Below are positions 1-7,696 of a stretch of 56,307 nucleotides of DNA, piece by piece. The notes beneath the pieces were generated by a model. That model saw nothing but the letters and a program-made list of their open reading frames with translations, had not been told where the DNA came from and made no database searches. The DNA is from Acidobacteriota bacterium (GTDB lineage: Bacteria > Acidobacteriota > Polarisedimenticolia > Gp22-AA2). Position 1 is the first letter of the stretch. Each line of letters begins with the position of its first letter. The stretch is from assembly GCA_018606725.1 (NCBI GenBank), contig JAGYID010000003.1:1-56307 (forward strand), read 5' to 3'. Position numbers and translations under genes: made by a program.

Positions 1-108
1 GCACCCGTCAACGTATGTCGAATACGTTTCGGGTCCTCGCCGCTGCGGGAGCCCGTCATGACGGCCATCTGCGCGGTCTCGCGACGAACCCCGGTGAGAC
101 ATCCGGGC

Positions 109-169
109 TAGGAGCCCGTCCAACAAGCCCCATGCGCGCGGCCCGGCCGAATACTCTGACCGGCTCCTA
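109..169. repeat. Inverted-repeat element at the 3' end of def
   Basis: Imperfect 13-base inverted repeats at 108-120 and 158-170 bracket about 37 bases. The right arm begins exactly at the def stop codon (TAG, minus strand, 169-167). Read on the minus strand, 167-137 matches 25638-25667 at about 26 of 30 positions, and 38002-38030 is a third relative. The RNA could fold into a long hairpin, so it may act as a terminator or 3'-end processing signal for def. There is no T-run. Bases 1-107 show no gene or recognisable signal. Confidence 0.55.
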
Positions 170-694
170 GGCTGGAATGAGGTCCCAGTCTCCGGCGCGA
201 ATCCGCTTCTGGACCTTCTTCTTGATCAGTCGGCGCTTGAGCGCGCTGAGATGCTCGATGAACAGATGCCCGTGCAGGTGGTCGATCTCGTGGTTGAAGG
301 CGCGCGCCATCAACCCGACCCCTTCCAGCTTGCGGACCTTTCCATGGAGATCCGCCGCCTCGATGATGCAGCGATCCGGGCGGACGACCCTTTCGGTGAA
401 TCCGGGCAGGCTCAGGCACCCCTCGTCCTCGACGTAGCGGCCGGAGTTCTCCAGGATCCGCGGATTGACCAGCACGAAGATCTCGCCCTTAGACTCACCG
501 GCCGTCAGGTCGACCACCGCCAATTTCAGCCGGACGCCGATCTGATTCGCAGCCAATCCAACGCCCGGCGCTGCGTGCATCGTCTCAATCATGTCCTGCA
601 CCAGACGCTCGACATCGGCGGTGATCTCGCGCACAGGATCGCACTCGGCGAGGAGGGCTTGGTGCGGATAGCGGAGGATCGGCAGGATCGCCAT
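167..694 (-). CDS. def: Peptide deformylase
   Basis: This 175-aa protein has the usual length and all three motifs of iron/zinc peptide deformylases: GVGLAANQIG (motif 1), EGCLSLPG with the metal-binding Cys (motif 2) and NHEIDHLHG (motif 3, HExxH). The enzyme removes the formyl group from the N-terminal methionine of new proteins in the cytoplasm. The ATG at 694 gives the normal start MAILPIL; its ribosome site is weak. It lies 91 bases downstream of the FecR-domain gene on the same strand and may be co-transcribed with it. No fmt gene is adjacent, which differs from the common def-fmt pairing. Its stop codon is the first bases of an inverted-repeat element. Confidence 0.96.
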   Translation of the reverse strand: MAILPILRYPHQALLAECDPVREITADVERLVQDMIETMHAAPGVGLAANQIGVRLKLAVVDLTAGESKGEIFVLVNPRILENSGRYVEDEGCLSLPGFTERVVRPDRCIIEAADLHGKVRKLEGVGLMARAFNHEIDHLHGHLFIEHLSALKRRLIKKKVQKRIRAGDWDLIPA

Positions 695-785
695 CGGGTC
701 GCCGATCTATCACACGCTTCTTCGGACAGTCAAGGAATTCGCGGAGGAGCCATGAAGATGGGGGAACTCGGGCCCGCGCCTCTGG

Positions 786-2894
786 CTAGTGGTGGTCCGG
801 TCTCGACCGTCCGGATTGGCCCTGTGGCTGAGAAGGAGCGGGGCGGGCCGGGGCGGGCCTGGAGCTGCCTGCGGCGGACGGGCGGCTGTAGCCCGGCGCG
901 GCACGCGGCGGGGATGCCTCACGCCGCATCCCCTGGAAGATGCGTCCGACGATCTGATCGGGCGGGCGCGATTGCTGACTGGTTGCTCGCGGTTGCAGTC
1001 GTGAATTCGGGAGGGACATGGAGCCGCTGCGTCCCGTGTCGCGCGGCGCCCAGACATTGGCCCCCCCCGGTCTGCCGCGCATCGGCCGTTCAGCTCCGTG
1101 CGTTTGAGATCGGCCGCCGGCGACGGCACCGCGACTGGGCTGCGACCATGCCCGATTCTCGGGCGTCTGGTACAAGCCCGCGCGTTCAGGCCGCTGAGTG
1201 ATTCGACCCGATCGTTCGCTGCCCAGGGCGGAGCGCTCTTGCTTGGGCTGTCTCTCCTGCTCCGTCGCATGGTCGTTGGGCTGCGGCTTCGGCTCGGTTC
1301 GCTGCGGGCGGCGTGACTCGGGTTGAGATCGAGGCGGCGCGGTCGGTTTACTGCTGTGCGGATCGTGAACGCTGCCATCGGATTGCGGGCGTCCGCCCGT
1401 TCCCTGTTTCTGGGTCGTCGTCGTGCGACCCGCGTCGTTTCTGTTGCCTCGACCGGGAGTGCCCCCGCCCGTCGGCTGTTTGCGGGAAACGGTTCTTCCG
1501 ACCCCTTCGGCGCTCCTGAAAGGCGCCGGCTTGCCGCCTTCGCCGGTGACGACCTGCAGAGGCACGCGCTTCTGCCGAACCGTCTCCATCAGCTGGCGCC
1601 CTCGTTCAGGCGGACCGGAAATCTGCTTCGGCTCGAAGCGGGGGAGTCGGCGGCTGATGACGAAATCGGAGTCGCGCGGCAAACGATCGGCCGGCACCAC
1701 CGACCGACCGCCGCGATGGTCGGAGAACCGGTCGGCCGGCACGAAGTGCCAGCCTCGTCCGCGCAGGTGGGTGGAGTTTACGTGGGTGGCGTGAGCGATG
1801 TCGACATTGTGATAAACGGGGTAATTGTAATAGTTGAGCGGGCACCAGCCGATGTAGGAAGGGCCGACCGCAAAGCTGACCCAGGCACCGCTCCAGGCGC
1901 TCCCGGGTATCCAGACCCAGCCGATTCCGACCGCGACATCCCACCGCCCATAATGGTACGGAGCCCAGCCCCAGGCATCGTAAGACACCCAACTCCAGCC
2001 GGTGGGATACCAGCTCCAGTACCCATTCAGATACGGCCCCCAGGCACCGTAGTAGGTCGGACGCCAGACCCAGCCGTAGGACGGCACACTGTACCAACCG
2101 CCATAGTAGGACAACTCGCGGGCATACGGCTGGACTTCAGAGGGCAGATCGTCGGGGGCGGGCCCTTCGCCGGCGTCCTGGTTGGCGTCCTCGCGGCGTG
2201 TGAACGCTGCCTGGCGTGCCTCGCAGAATCGATCGAATTCATCGGTCCGGAGGGTATTGAAACTGCGCGGTTCGGACGGCGTGCCGTCGCGATCAACCCT
2301 GCTCATCTCTCCCGAACGCACCAGGACCGACCCGTCGTCCCCCGAGAGTTCCGCGACGCCGCGGAATGAGGAAACCGTCGTTTCGTCAGCCCCGCAATCG
2401 ACCCGGAACGAGCCACCGGAAAGCAGGTAGACGGAGCCGTGAGGGGTATCGACCCGGAAGACCTTCTCCTTGCTGTCGGGCTCGGCGGCTTCCAGGCGAA
2501 TGGCACCGTCCGATAGCGCCAGCAAATTGCTCCTCTCATAGCGGTTGTTTATGTCTGCGAGGGTGCGCAGATCGAGCCGGGTGCTGTCATCAAGCCAGAG
2601 GAGGGAGCCGTCCGCCATCTCGATTTCGGCTCGACCATCCTGCGTCTGCAGCCGGTCCGCCGGCGCCAGCGGCGTGTTGGTGGTCACCTCGGCTTCACGT
2701 CCTTCGCTGGCGCTCACGATCGTCACGCGACCTTCGAGGTAACGGACCCGCGCATAGGTGGCCCCGTATCCTTCCTCATCGCCTGCGGCCATGAGGGATT
2801 CGGCGACCACCATCGTCATCGCCAGGCCGCCGAAGACCGCTGCCGGGATCACGCCGAGTCTCCTGCCGTTCCCTCTCGTCCACATCGTCATCAA
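786..2894 (-). CDS. Secreted FecR-domain protein with aromatic DUF6600-like region and low-complexity tail
   Basis: This 702-aa protein has a signal peptide (about residues 1-37). A FecR-like beta domain follows (about 50-215), with the typical shape of a parameter, DGRAEIEMADGS, then predicted strands. Residues about 265-370 are extraordinarily rich in Trp, Tyr and Gly (repeated GWVW, YGAWGP, WGWAPYHYG), matching the DUF6600-type region often fused to FecR. The remaining 300 residues are Pro/Arg/Gly/Gln/Ser-rich and look disordered. There is no sigma factor or TonB receptor next door, so a FecR-style signalling role is not supported; an envelope or extracellular structural role is an inference. 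The start at 2894 has an AGG-type ribosome site. The 233-base divergent gap upstream (2895-3127) holds the promoter of the next gene and nothing else I recognise. Confidence 0.8.
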   Translation of the reverse strand: MMTMWTRGNGRRLGVIPAAVFGGLAMTMVVAESLMAAGDEEGYGATYARVRYLEGRVTIVSASEGREAEVTTNTPLAPADRLQTQDGRAEIEMADGSLLWLDDSTRLDLRTLADINNRYERSNLLALSDGAIRLEAAEPDSKEKVFRVDTPHGSVYLLSGGSFRVDCGADETTVSSFRGVAELSGDDGSVLVRSGEMSRVDRDGTPSEPRSFNTLRTDEFDRFCEARQAAFTRREDANQDAGEGPAPDDLPSEVQPYARELSYYGGWYSVPSYGWVWRPTYYGAWGPYLNGYWSWYPTGWSWVSYDAWGWAPYHYGRWDVAVGIGWVWIPGSAWSGAWVSFAVGPSYIGWCPLNYYNYPVYHNVDIAHATHVNSTHLRGRGWHFVPADRFSDHRGGRSVVPADRLPRDSDFVISRRLPRFEPKQISGPPERGRQLMETVRQKRVPLQVVTGEGGKPAPFRSAEGVGRTVSRKQPTGGGTPGRGNRNDAGRTTTTQKQGTGGRPQSDGSVHDPHSSKPTAPPRSQPESRRPQRTEPKPQPNDHATEQERQPKQERSALGSERSGRITQRPERAGLYQTPENRAWSQPSRGAVAGGRSQTHGAERPMRGRPGGANVWAPRDTGRSGSMSLPNSRLQPRATSQQSRPPDQIVGRIFQGMRREASPPRAAPGYSRPSAAGSSRPAPARPAPSQPQGQSGRSRPDHH

Positions 2895-3092
2895 CCTGCC
2901 TTCCCGGGGCTCGCCTCACGGCCGTCCCACAACGCTCAGAAGCGAATCCTGTGCCACGCTAATCCATGCCGCCGGGTCGCCTGAAGGCAGCAATTCACGC
3001 GGAGTTGGCCCCTCCCCGGCGTCCCCCGACGGCCCGCGTGGCTCCGCCGCCCAGGCACGCGTCCTGCGGCGATGACACAGCGCCGTCTTCGG

Positions 3093-3121
3093 TTGTTGCC
3101 TCATCAGGCCGGGTCTATACT
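3093..3121 (+). promoter_or_regulatory. Sigma70-like promoter, leaderless arrangement
   Basis: TTGTTG (3093-3098), a 17-base spacer and TATACT (3116-3121) precede a GTG start codon at 3128 by only 6 bases. The predicted transcription start coincides with the start codon, so the mRNA would be leaderless. This promoter is also the argument for GTG 3128 rather than more upstream ATG codons. Confidence 0.6.
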
Positions 3122-3127
3122 CCGCTC

Positions 3128-3595
3128 GTGACCTTGACCCGGTGCCTGCGTCCGCTGGGGTTGCTGCTTCTTCTGTCGATCCTGCCGTCCAGCCCGATCG
3201 GCGCACGTTCGGCCGAGAAGAAACACCCCCCGCAAGAGCAAGAGGACAAGCCTCGGGTGTCGTTGATCGTCCATCCGAATGTCGGTTTCACACCAGTCAC
3301 CGTTGTCCTGACTGGCCACTTGAGCGGGGTCGATCCGGGCGCCCGGAACTTCTGCCACCCTGCCGTGACCTGGATCCGTCGCGATCCCGGTCGCACGGAG
3401 AACGATGCCTCGATGGTACGGGAAGATCCGGCCTGCCTGCACGACCCGCAGGAGGTCCACGTTCCGACTTCGTTCTCCAAGACGGTTGACTTGTATAGAC
3501 CGGGTGCCTACCTGTTCCGCCTCATCGTGGAGGGCAAGGACGGCGCAATGGTGCAATCCGCCTATGTGACCGTGGAGGTTCTCAGGGTTCAGTAG
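3128..3595 (+). CDS. Secreted protein with PKD/Ig-like fold, unknown function
   Basis: I do not recognise a specific family. The 155-aa product from GTG 3128 begins with a clear signal peptide: a basic start, then a Leu-rich core and cleavage near ARSA. About 115 residues follow that read as a single Ig-like or PKD-like beta-sandwich: alternating strands beginning RVSLIVHPN, a typical PVTVVLTG strand, and a final YVTVEVLRV strand. Two Cys residues in the mature part (FCHP and ACLHD) could form a disulfide. The gene stands alone, divergent from the FecR gene and convergent with the AsmA gene. The 81-base gap after it (3596-3676) holds no clear terminator. A longer in-frame extension to 2966 exists but lacks a ribosome site and would bury the signal peptide. 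Confidence 0.6.
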   Translation: MTLTRCLRPLGLLLLLSILPSSPIGARSAEKKHPPQEQEDKPRVSLIVHPNVGFTPVTVVLTGHLSGVDPGARNFCHPAVTWIRRDPGRTENDASMVREDPACLHDPQEVHVPTSFSKTVDLYRPGAYLFRLIVEGKDGAMVQSAYVTVEVLRVQ

Positions 3596-3676
3596 CCGGC
3601 CCGTGAGCCTGCCGCTTCCCTTCGAGCCAGCTTTTGAGTCCAGCAGATCCCGCGTTTTGGAGCTGGGTGGCCCCTG

Positions 3677-5686
3677 CTAACGCCCGCCGTCGTCGGTCGG
3701 CTCGTTTCCGAATTGTTTCAGGATCTTGTCCTGCAACCGGCGGCGCAGATTCTCTTTCGCTTTCTCCTTCGCGGTGTCGATCTGCTTGCTGGTGTCGAGC
3801 TTGAAGCGCGGGCTGGCCAGGGGTCCATCGAGCGAGAAGTGGAGCGTGAGCCTGTCCTTCTCAGTGAAGGACGCCAGACGGGCGTTCTTGTCAACCATCC
3901 CTTTCGTGGCGTCCTCCGAGAAGCGGGTCGTGACCGCCAGGTTCATGGTGGCATCGAGGCCGACCCAGCCCGTCCCCTGGAGATCGAGGTCGGTGGCGTG
4001 CAGGGTGAGGTCGTCGGTCCGCGCCTTGCCACCCGCGACCTCGAGGGCCCCCCGCAGATACTCGAACGGCGTCTCTTCGCGCCCGATGCCCTTTCCACCC
4101 GCCATCTCGAGGAGCGCGGCCAGCTGTTTCAGGATGCTGAAGGACGTCAGCGATCCCTCGACCAGTTCGAGCCGTCCTGAGCCCTTGACCGAACCGAGAA
4201 CTCTTTCCATGTCTGCGCCGGCCGCGGTGAGATCAAGCCCGCCGGTCATGCGGCCGCGCAGGAGTCCCTTCAGACCCGGGTCATACGCGGCCAGCAGCGG
4301 TTCGATATCGACCTTTTCCAGATCGACGACCAGGGCGGAGGTGGGAACGGCACGAGAGAGGTCGACTTTGACAGCTCCCTTCAGACGGCCATCATAGAAT
4401 CCGGCACCGAGATCGCGCAGCGACAGGACCCCCTGCGTGAGCCCGGCACTCGCCTTCAAACCGGACAGCTCGAAATTCAGAAAGCGGACCGCCTCGATGG
4501 CCAGCGTTCCCTGGGCACTGACGGTTTCCAGCAGACCGCCCCCGCCTGAGACGGTGGCCGACGAGGCCGACGGCTTCGCCGCGATCTGCGGGGGCACGAA
4601 CGTGGCGACGATTTCGTTGAAATCGAGCCGCGGCGACTTCAACGCGAAGCCGACCCTTGGCCGTGCAAAGTCTTCCACTTCCAGCCGCCCGGAGACCGAC
4701 GAGCCGCCGACCCGGACGTTGAAGCCCTCCCAGGTGGCCCGTTGCCCGTCGACCCGGAGCGTGCCCGCCAGGTTGTCGACCGGTCTGGTCATCGTCGCAT
4801 CGCGGTAGCTGAGATCGTGGAGCGCGAGCGATCCGGTGAACTGCAGCTGCTCCGGGCGATCGAGCGGCATCTTGACGGCGCCGTCCAGGTCCACCGAGCC
4901 GCCCACCTGCATGCCCGGCAGGCGGACCAACCCGGTCCACGGCAGCAGCAGCGCGAGCTCGTCGGCGCGCAATCCCTTGCTCTTCGTGGTGGCGATGAGG
5001 TGCTGGCTGCCGGGAGCCGTCATCAGCCGGGCAGTCGCCTGGAGAAGGCTCTTGCCGAGGCCGACGTCGAGGCTCAGGGACGCCCCCTCCGATCCGCCCC
5101 AGTCGCTGATGGTGGCATCGACTGGCGCCAGGAGGAGTTGGGCGCGAGCACCTGGCGTTACGAAGTCGTCGTAAAGCAGAACCTTGCCGCTGACAACCCG
5201 GGCCCGCTTGACGGCGACGCTCACCGGTGTCGATCCCGAGGGCTGCGCCCCCGATCCGGTTGGCGATGCGCCCTTCGCGGCCAGCAACAAGTCGTCGAAG
5301 TTCCATCGCCCCTTGACGTCCCGTATCAGGGTCAACGTCGGTTTCTTCAGCAGGATGGATTTGACGGTCACATGCCCGCGCAGGAGCGGCAGGAGCCCGA
5401 TCCGGATGGAGAGCGTTTCGGCGCTCAATGCATCGCGCCCGGGATAGCCGGCCGAGTCGGAGATCCGCAGCGGGCCGACGGACAGGCTCGGTGACGGCAG
5501 GATCGCCAGCGACATCAGGCCGAGGTCGACGGATCGCCCGGTTGCCGCCTTGATCTGCTCGGCGATCACCGGCTTGTAGCGATTGACGTCAATGAGCAGT
5601 GGCAGGATCAGCGCGGCGGCCAGGATGACGGCGCACAGTGTTCCTGCGACGATGAGCAACAGAAGCGTACGACGGGACAATGACAT
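3677..5686 (-). CDS. AsmA family inner-membrane protein
   Basis: From ATG 5686, preceded by GGGGATC, the product is 669 aa. It opens with one transmembrane anchor (about residues 6-30). The AsmA N-terminal signature follows: a DVNRYKP segment, a GRSVDLG segment and a beta-rich repeat with SVGPLRISD. The C-terminal part carries the AsmA-2-type pattern of glycine-rich strands ending in FSLDGPLASPRFKLD and a charged tail. AsmA-like proteins are bridge-like lipid-transfer or outer-membrane assembly factors that span the periplasm from an inner-membrane anchor; which lipid is carried cannot be read here. It is the last gene of a three-gene unit with the GspG-like lipoprotein and nth, 11 bases after nth. 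A start at 5701 would be TTG and is less likely. Confidence 0.85.
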   Translation of the reverse strand: MSLSRRTLLLLIVAGTLCAVILAAALILPLLIDVNRYKPVIAEQIKAATGRSVDLGLMSLAILPSPSLSVGPLRISDSAGYPGRDALSAETLSIRIGLLPLLRGHVTVKSILLKKPTLTLIRDVKGRWNFDDLLLAAKGASPTGSGAQPSGSTPVSVAVKRARVVSGKVLLYDDFVTPGARAQLLLAPVDATISDWGGSEGASLSLDVGLGKSLLQATARLMTAPGSQHLIATTKSKGLRADELALLLPWTGLVRLPGMQVGGSVDLDGAVKMPLDRPEQLQFTGSLALHDLSYRDATMTRPVDNLAGTLRVDGQRATWEGFNVRVGGSSVSGRLEVEDFARPRVGFALKSPRLDFNEIVATFVPPQIAAKPSASSATVSGGGGLLETVSAQGTLAIEAVRFLNFELSGLKASAGLTQGVLSLRDLGAGFYDGRLKGAVKVDLSRAVPTSALVVDLEKVDIEPLLAAYDPGLKGLLRGRMTGGLDLTAAGADMERVLGSVKGSGRLELVEGSLTSFSILKQLAALLEMAGGKGIGREETPFEYLRGALEVAGGKARTDDLTLHATDLDLQGTGWVGLDATMNLAVTTRFSEDATKGMVDKNARLASFTEKDRLTLHFSLDGPLASPRFKLDTSKQIDTAKEKAKENLRRRLQDKILKQFGNEPTDDGGR

Positions 5687-5697
5687 CGGTGATCCCC

Positions 5698-6474
5698 TCA
5701 AAGAGCCGGTGCGGCCCGCCTCCCGCGATGAACGGGCCGGGGCACGGCAGTCACGAGCCTCCGGAGGCGAGGGCGAAGCATGCCGGCGGTGCCGGACCGC
5801 GCCCCGCGCGCGTACCCGCAGGATCGGCGCAACGGGCAGAGATGGCAGGCGGGATTGCGCGGACGGCAGAGCCGTCGCCCCAGAGTGATCATGTTGATGT
5901 GACCCGAGTACTGGCGACCCGGCGGAACGTGCCGTTCCAGGAGAGCATGCATCGTTTCCGCAGTGGCGCGGCGGTCCACCCAGCCGAGTCGCTGGATGAT
6001 CCGCTCAACATGCGTATCAACCGGGAAGGCCGGCTGTCCGCAGGAGAATAGCAGGACGCAGGCCGCCGTCTTCTCGCCCACGCCGCGGAAACCGAGCAGG
6101 TACTCGCGGCTGCGTCCCTTCGGCCAGTGCTTCAGGACCTCGAGGGACAAGGTGCCCTGGTCACGCGCGATCCGGTCCAGGGCGTCGCGGATGACGCGGC
6201 TCTTGCCGCGCGACAGACCGCCGACCCGAATCGCCCTCTCGATCGCGTCGACAGGCGCCCGACGGACCGCTTCCCAGGTCGGGAAGCGACGACGCAGCAG
6301 ATCAAAGGCGGCGTCACGGTTGCGGTCGCTGGTGCTCTGCGACAGGATGGTCAGGATCAACTCGTCGAGTGGCGGCGCGGACCGGCCAAGCCGGGGGACG
6401 CCGAAGGCCGCCTCGAGGCGGTCGAGCGCCGTCGCGATCGACCGGCGCAGACCCGCTCGGGATTCCGTGCTCAT
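5698..6474 (-). CDS. nth: Endonuclease III family DNA glycosylase/AP lyase
   Basis: The 258-aa product has the HhH-GPD fold with the helix-hairpin-helix GFRGVGEKTAA, containing the catalytic lysine, and the catalytic aspartate in FPVDTHVERI. The four iron-sulfur cysteines have the canonical spacing C-x6-C-x2-C-x5-C (CRPRNPACHLCPLRRSC). It excises oxidised pyrimidines and cleaves abasic sites in base-excision repair. The start ATG 6474 overlaps the stop of the upstream lipoprotein gene as ATGA, so translation is probably coupled. The about 37-residue tail after the cluster is Arg-rich and not part of the family core. The pairing with a lipoprotein is odd and may simply reflect compaction. Confidence 0.92.
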   Translation of the reverse strand: MSTESRAGLRRSIATALDRLEAAFGVPRLGRSAPPLDELILTILSQSTSDRNRDAAFDLLRRRFPTWEAVRRAPVDAIERAIRVGGLSRGKSRVIRDALDRIARDQGTLSLEVLKHWPKGRSREYLLGFRGVGEKTAACVLLFSCGQPAFPVDTHVERIIQRLGWVDRRATAETMHALLERHVPPGRQYSGHINMITLGRRLCRPRNPACHLCPLRRSCGYARGARSGTAGMLRPRLRRLVTAVPRPVHRGRRAAPAL

Positions 6475-6905
6475 CGGGCTCCAGTCGAACCCGCTCCACC
6501 GCCCGGGGAAGGCACGTGGGTGAACTTTCCATCCACCATCACGATGTCGTCGTCGGTCCCGAGTCGGCCATCCTGACCTGGACTGGCCAACGTGTACGAC
6601 TGGCCATCCGACCGGTAGTCGAGCGTGCCGCCCCATGCATCAACCGTCATCGGCGAGCGCAGGAACGCCGGGCTGAGCGCCGCGACCGCTTCCTGCACGG
6701 ACGCGGCGGCGGGATAGCCGCCGCGGTCCACCGAGTAGGCGGACAGGGCCGTCGCAAATGTCTGCATCGTGCCGCGCGTCCCGGTGACCTTCCCCTGATC
6801 GAGAGCGCGCAGGACCTGGTGCGCATATTCATCCTGAGGATTGCCGCACCCGAGGCACATGGAGAGAACCATCGCCGCGAGGGCGGCGGGGCGAATCCTG
6901 TTCAT
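6471..6905 (-). CDS. Lipoprotein with GspG-like (type II secretion pseudopilin) C-terminal fold
   Basis: The 144-aa product starts at ATG 6905, chosen because GGAGG lies 8 bases before it. An N-terminal signal ends in a lipobox-like LGC followed by GNPQDE. The mature region resembles the globular half of GspG/T2SSG pseudopilins. It has an N-terminal helix, then GTMQTFATALSAYSVDRGGYP, then DAWGGTLDYRSDG, and ends with the hallmark calcium-site string GQDGRLGTDDDI. It lacks the prepilin cleavage site and long hydrophobic pilin helix, so it is unlikely to be assembled as a pseudopilin. No other secretion genes are near. It heads the unit with nth and the AsmA gene. An ATG 15 bases further upstream overlaps its own ribosome site and is less likely. 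Confidence 0.7.
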   Translation of the reverse strand: MNRIRPAALAAMVLSMCLGCGNPQDEYAHQVLRALDQGKVTGTRGTMQTFATALSAYSVDRGGYPAAASVQEAVAALSPAFLRSPMTVDAWGGTLDYRSDGQSYTLASPGQDGRLGTDDDIVMVDGKFTHVPSPGGGAGSTGAR

Positions 6906-6969
6906 CCAGATGTCCTCCATGACCGCGCTACCGTCGGCGATTGTAACGGATCGGCCGTCCGGAGGGCCG

Positions 6970-6978
6970 TGCTAGAAT
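6970..6978 (+). promoter_or_regulatory. Extended -10 promoter for pcm
   Basis: TGCTAGAAT is an extended -10 box 19 bases before the pcm ATG. No convincing -35 hexamer lies 16-18 bases upstream. GAGG at 6985-6988 is the probable ribosome site. Confidence 0.45.
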
Positions 6979-6997
6979 TCGATCCGAGGCGCCCACC

Positions 6998-7663
6998 ATG
7001 GAAAGACTCGAAAATGATCCTTATGCGGGTGCCCGCCTGCGCATGGTCGCGGAGCAGATCGAGAGCCGTGGCATCACCGATGCGCGCATCCTCGCGGCGA
7101 TGCGCACCATCCCCCGCCACCTGTTCGTCGCCGATGAGAACCGCGATCAGGCTTACGAGGACTATCCCCTGTCGATCGGTCATGAGCAGACCATTTCACA
7201 GCCGTACATCGTGGCCTACATGACCGCGGCCATCGGCCCCCGGTCCTCCGATCGCGTCCTGGAGATCGGCACCGGCTCCGGCTATCAGACGGCCGTGCTT
7301 GCCGGCCTGGTGCGCGAGGTGCTGTCGGTCGAAATCCGGCCGGGGCTGGCGGAACGTGCCCAGCGCGTTCTTGGAGCGCTCGGCTGCGGCAACGTCCGCG
7401 TGCGCCTCGGCGACGGGAACCTGGGCTGGCCGGAGGAGGCGCCATTCGACGCCATCCTGGTGACCGCGGCGCCCGAGTCGGTGCCGACCGCGTTGCTCAA
7501 GCAGCTCGCGCCGGGCGGGCGGATGGTGATCCCCTTGGGCGCGGCCGGCTGGGACGCCCAGCGGCTCGTCCGGCTCACCCGCATGGCCGACGACGTGCGT
7601 ACCGAGGTCTTGTTGCCGGTGCGCTTCGTGCCCCTGACCACAGAGGAACCCCGCCTGCACTGA
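6998..7663 (+). CDS. pcm: Protein-L-isoaspartate O-methyltransferase
   Basis: The 221-aa product has the typical Pcm architecture. The substrate-loop motif SIGHEQTISQPYIVA lies at about residues 60-75. The SAM-binding motif I is VLEIGTGSGYQTAVLA, motif post-I is VLSVEIRPGLAERA, and the DAILVTAAPESVP and GGRMVIPLG motifs follow. It repairs isoaspartyl residues in damaged proteins in the cytoplasm. The C-terminus ends in VRFVPLT, as is usual in the family. It is followed 33 bases later by proS on the same strand. Nothing unusual is seen. Confidence 0.96.
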   Translation: MERLENDPYAGARLRMVAEQIESRGITDARILAAMRTIPRHLFVADENRDQAYEDYPLSIGHEQTISQPYIVAYMTAAIGPRSSDRVLEIGTGSGYQTAVLAGLVREVLSVEIRPGLAERAQRVLGALGCGNVRVRLGDGNLGWPEEAPFDAILVTAAPESVPTALLKQLAPGGRMVIPLGAAGWDAQRLVRLTRMADDVRTEVLLPVRFVPLTTEEPRLH

Positions 7664-7696
7664 CGCGCCGGACCGCACGCTCACCCGGGAGATCGC

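Noticed and set aside
1-107. Possible 5' or 3' end of another gene before the def 3' repeat
   Set aside because: No frame in these bases shows a start with a ribosome site or recognisable protein sequence.
108-419. Antisense frames over def
   Set aside because: They are out-of-frame shadows with Arg/Pro-rich composition and no motif.
2966-3127. N-terminal extension of the 3128-3595 protein to ATG 2966
   Set aside because: It would place the signal peptide at residue 55 and include the promoter. GTG 3128 right after a -10 box is favoured.
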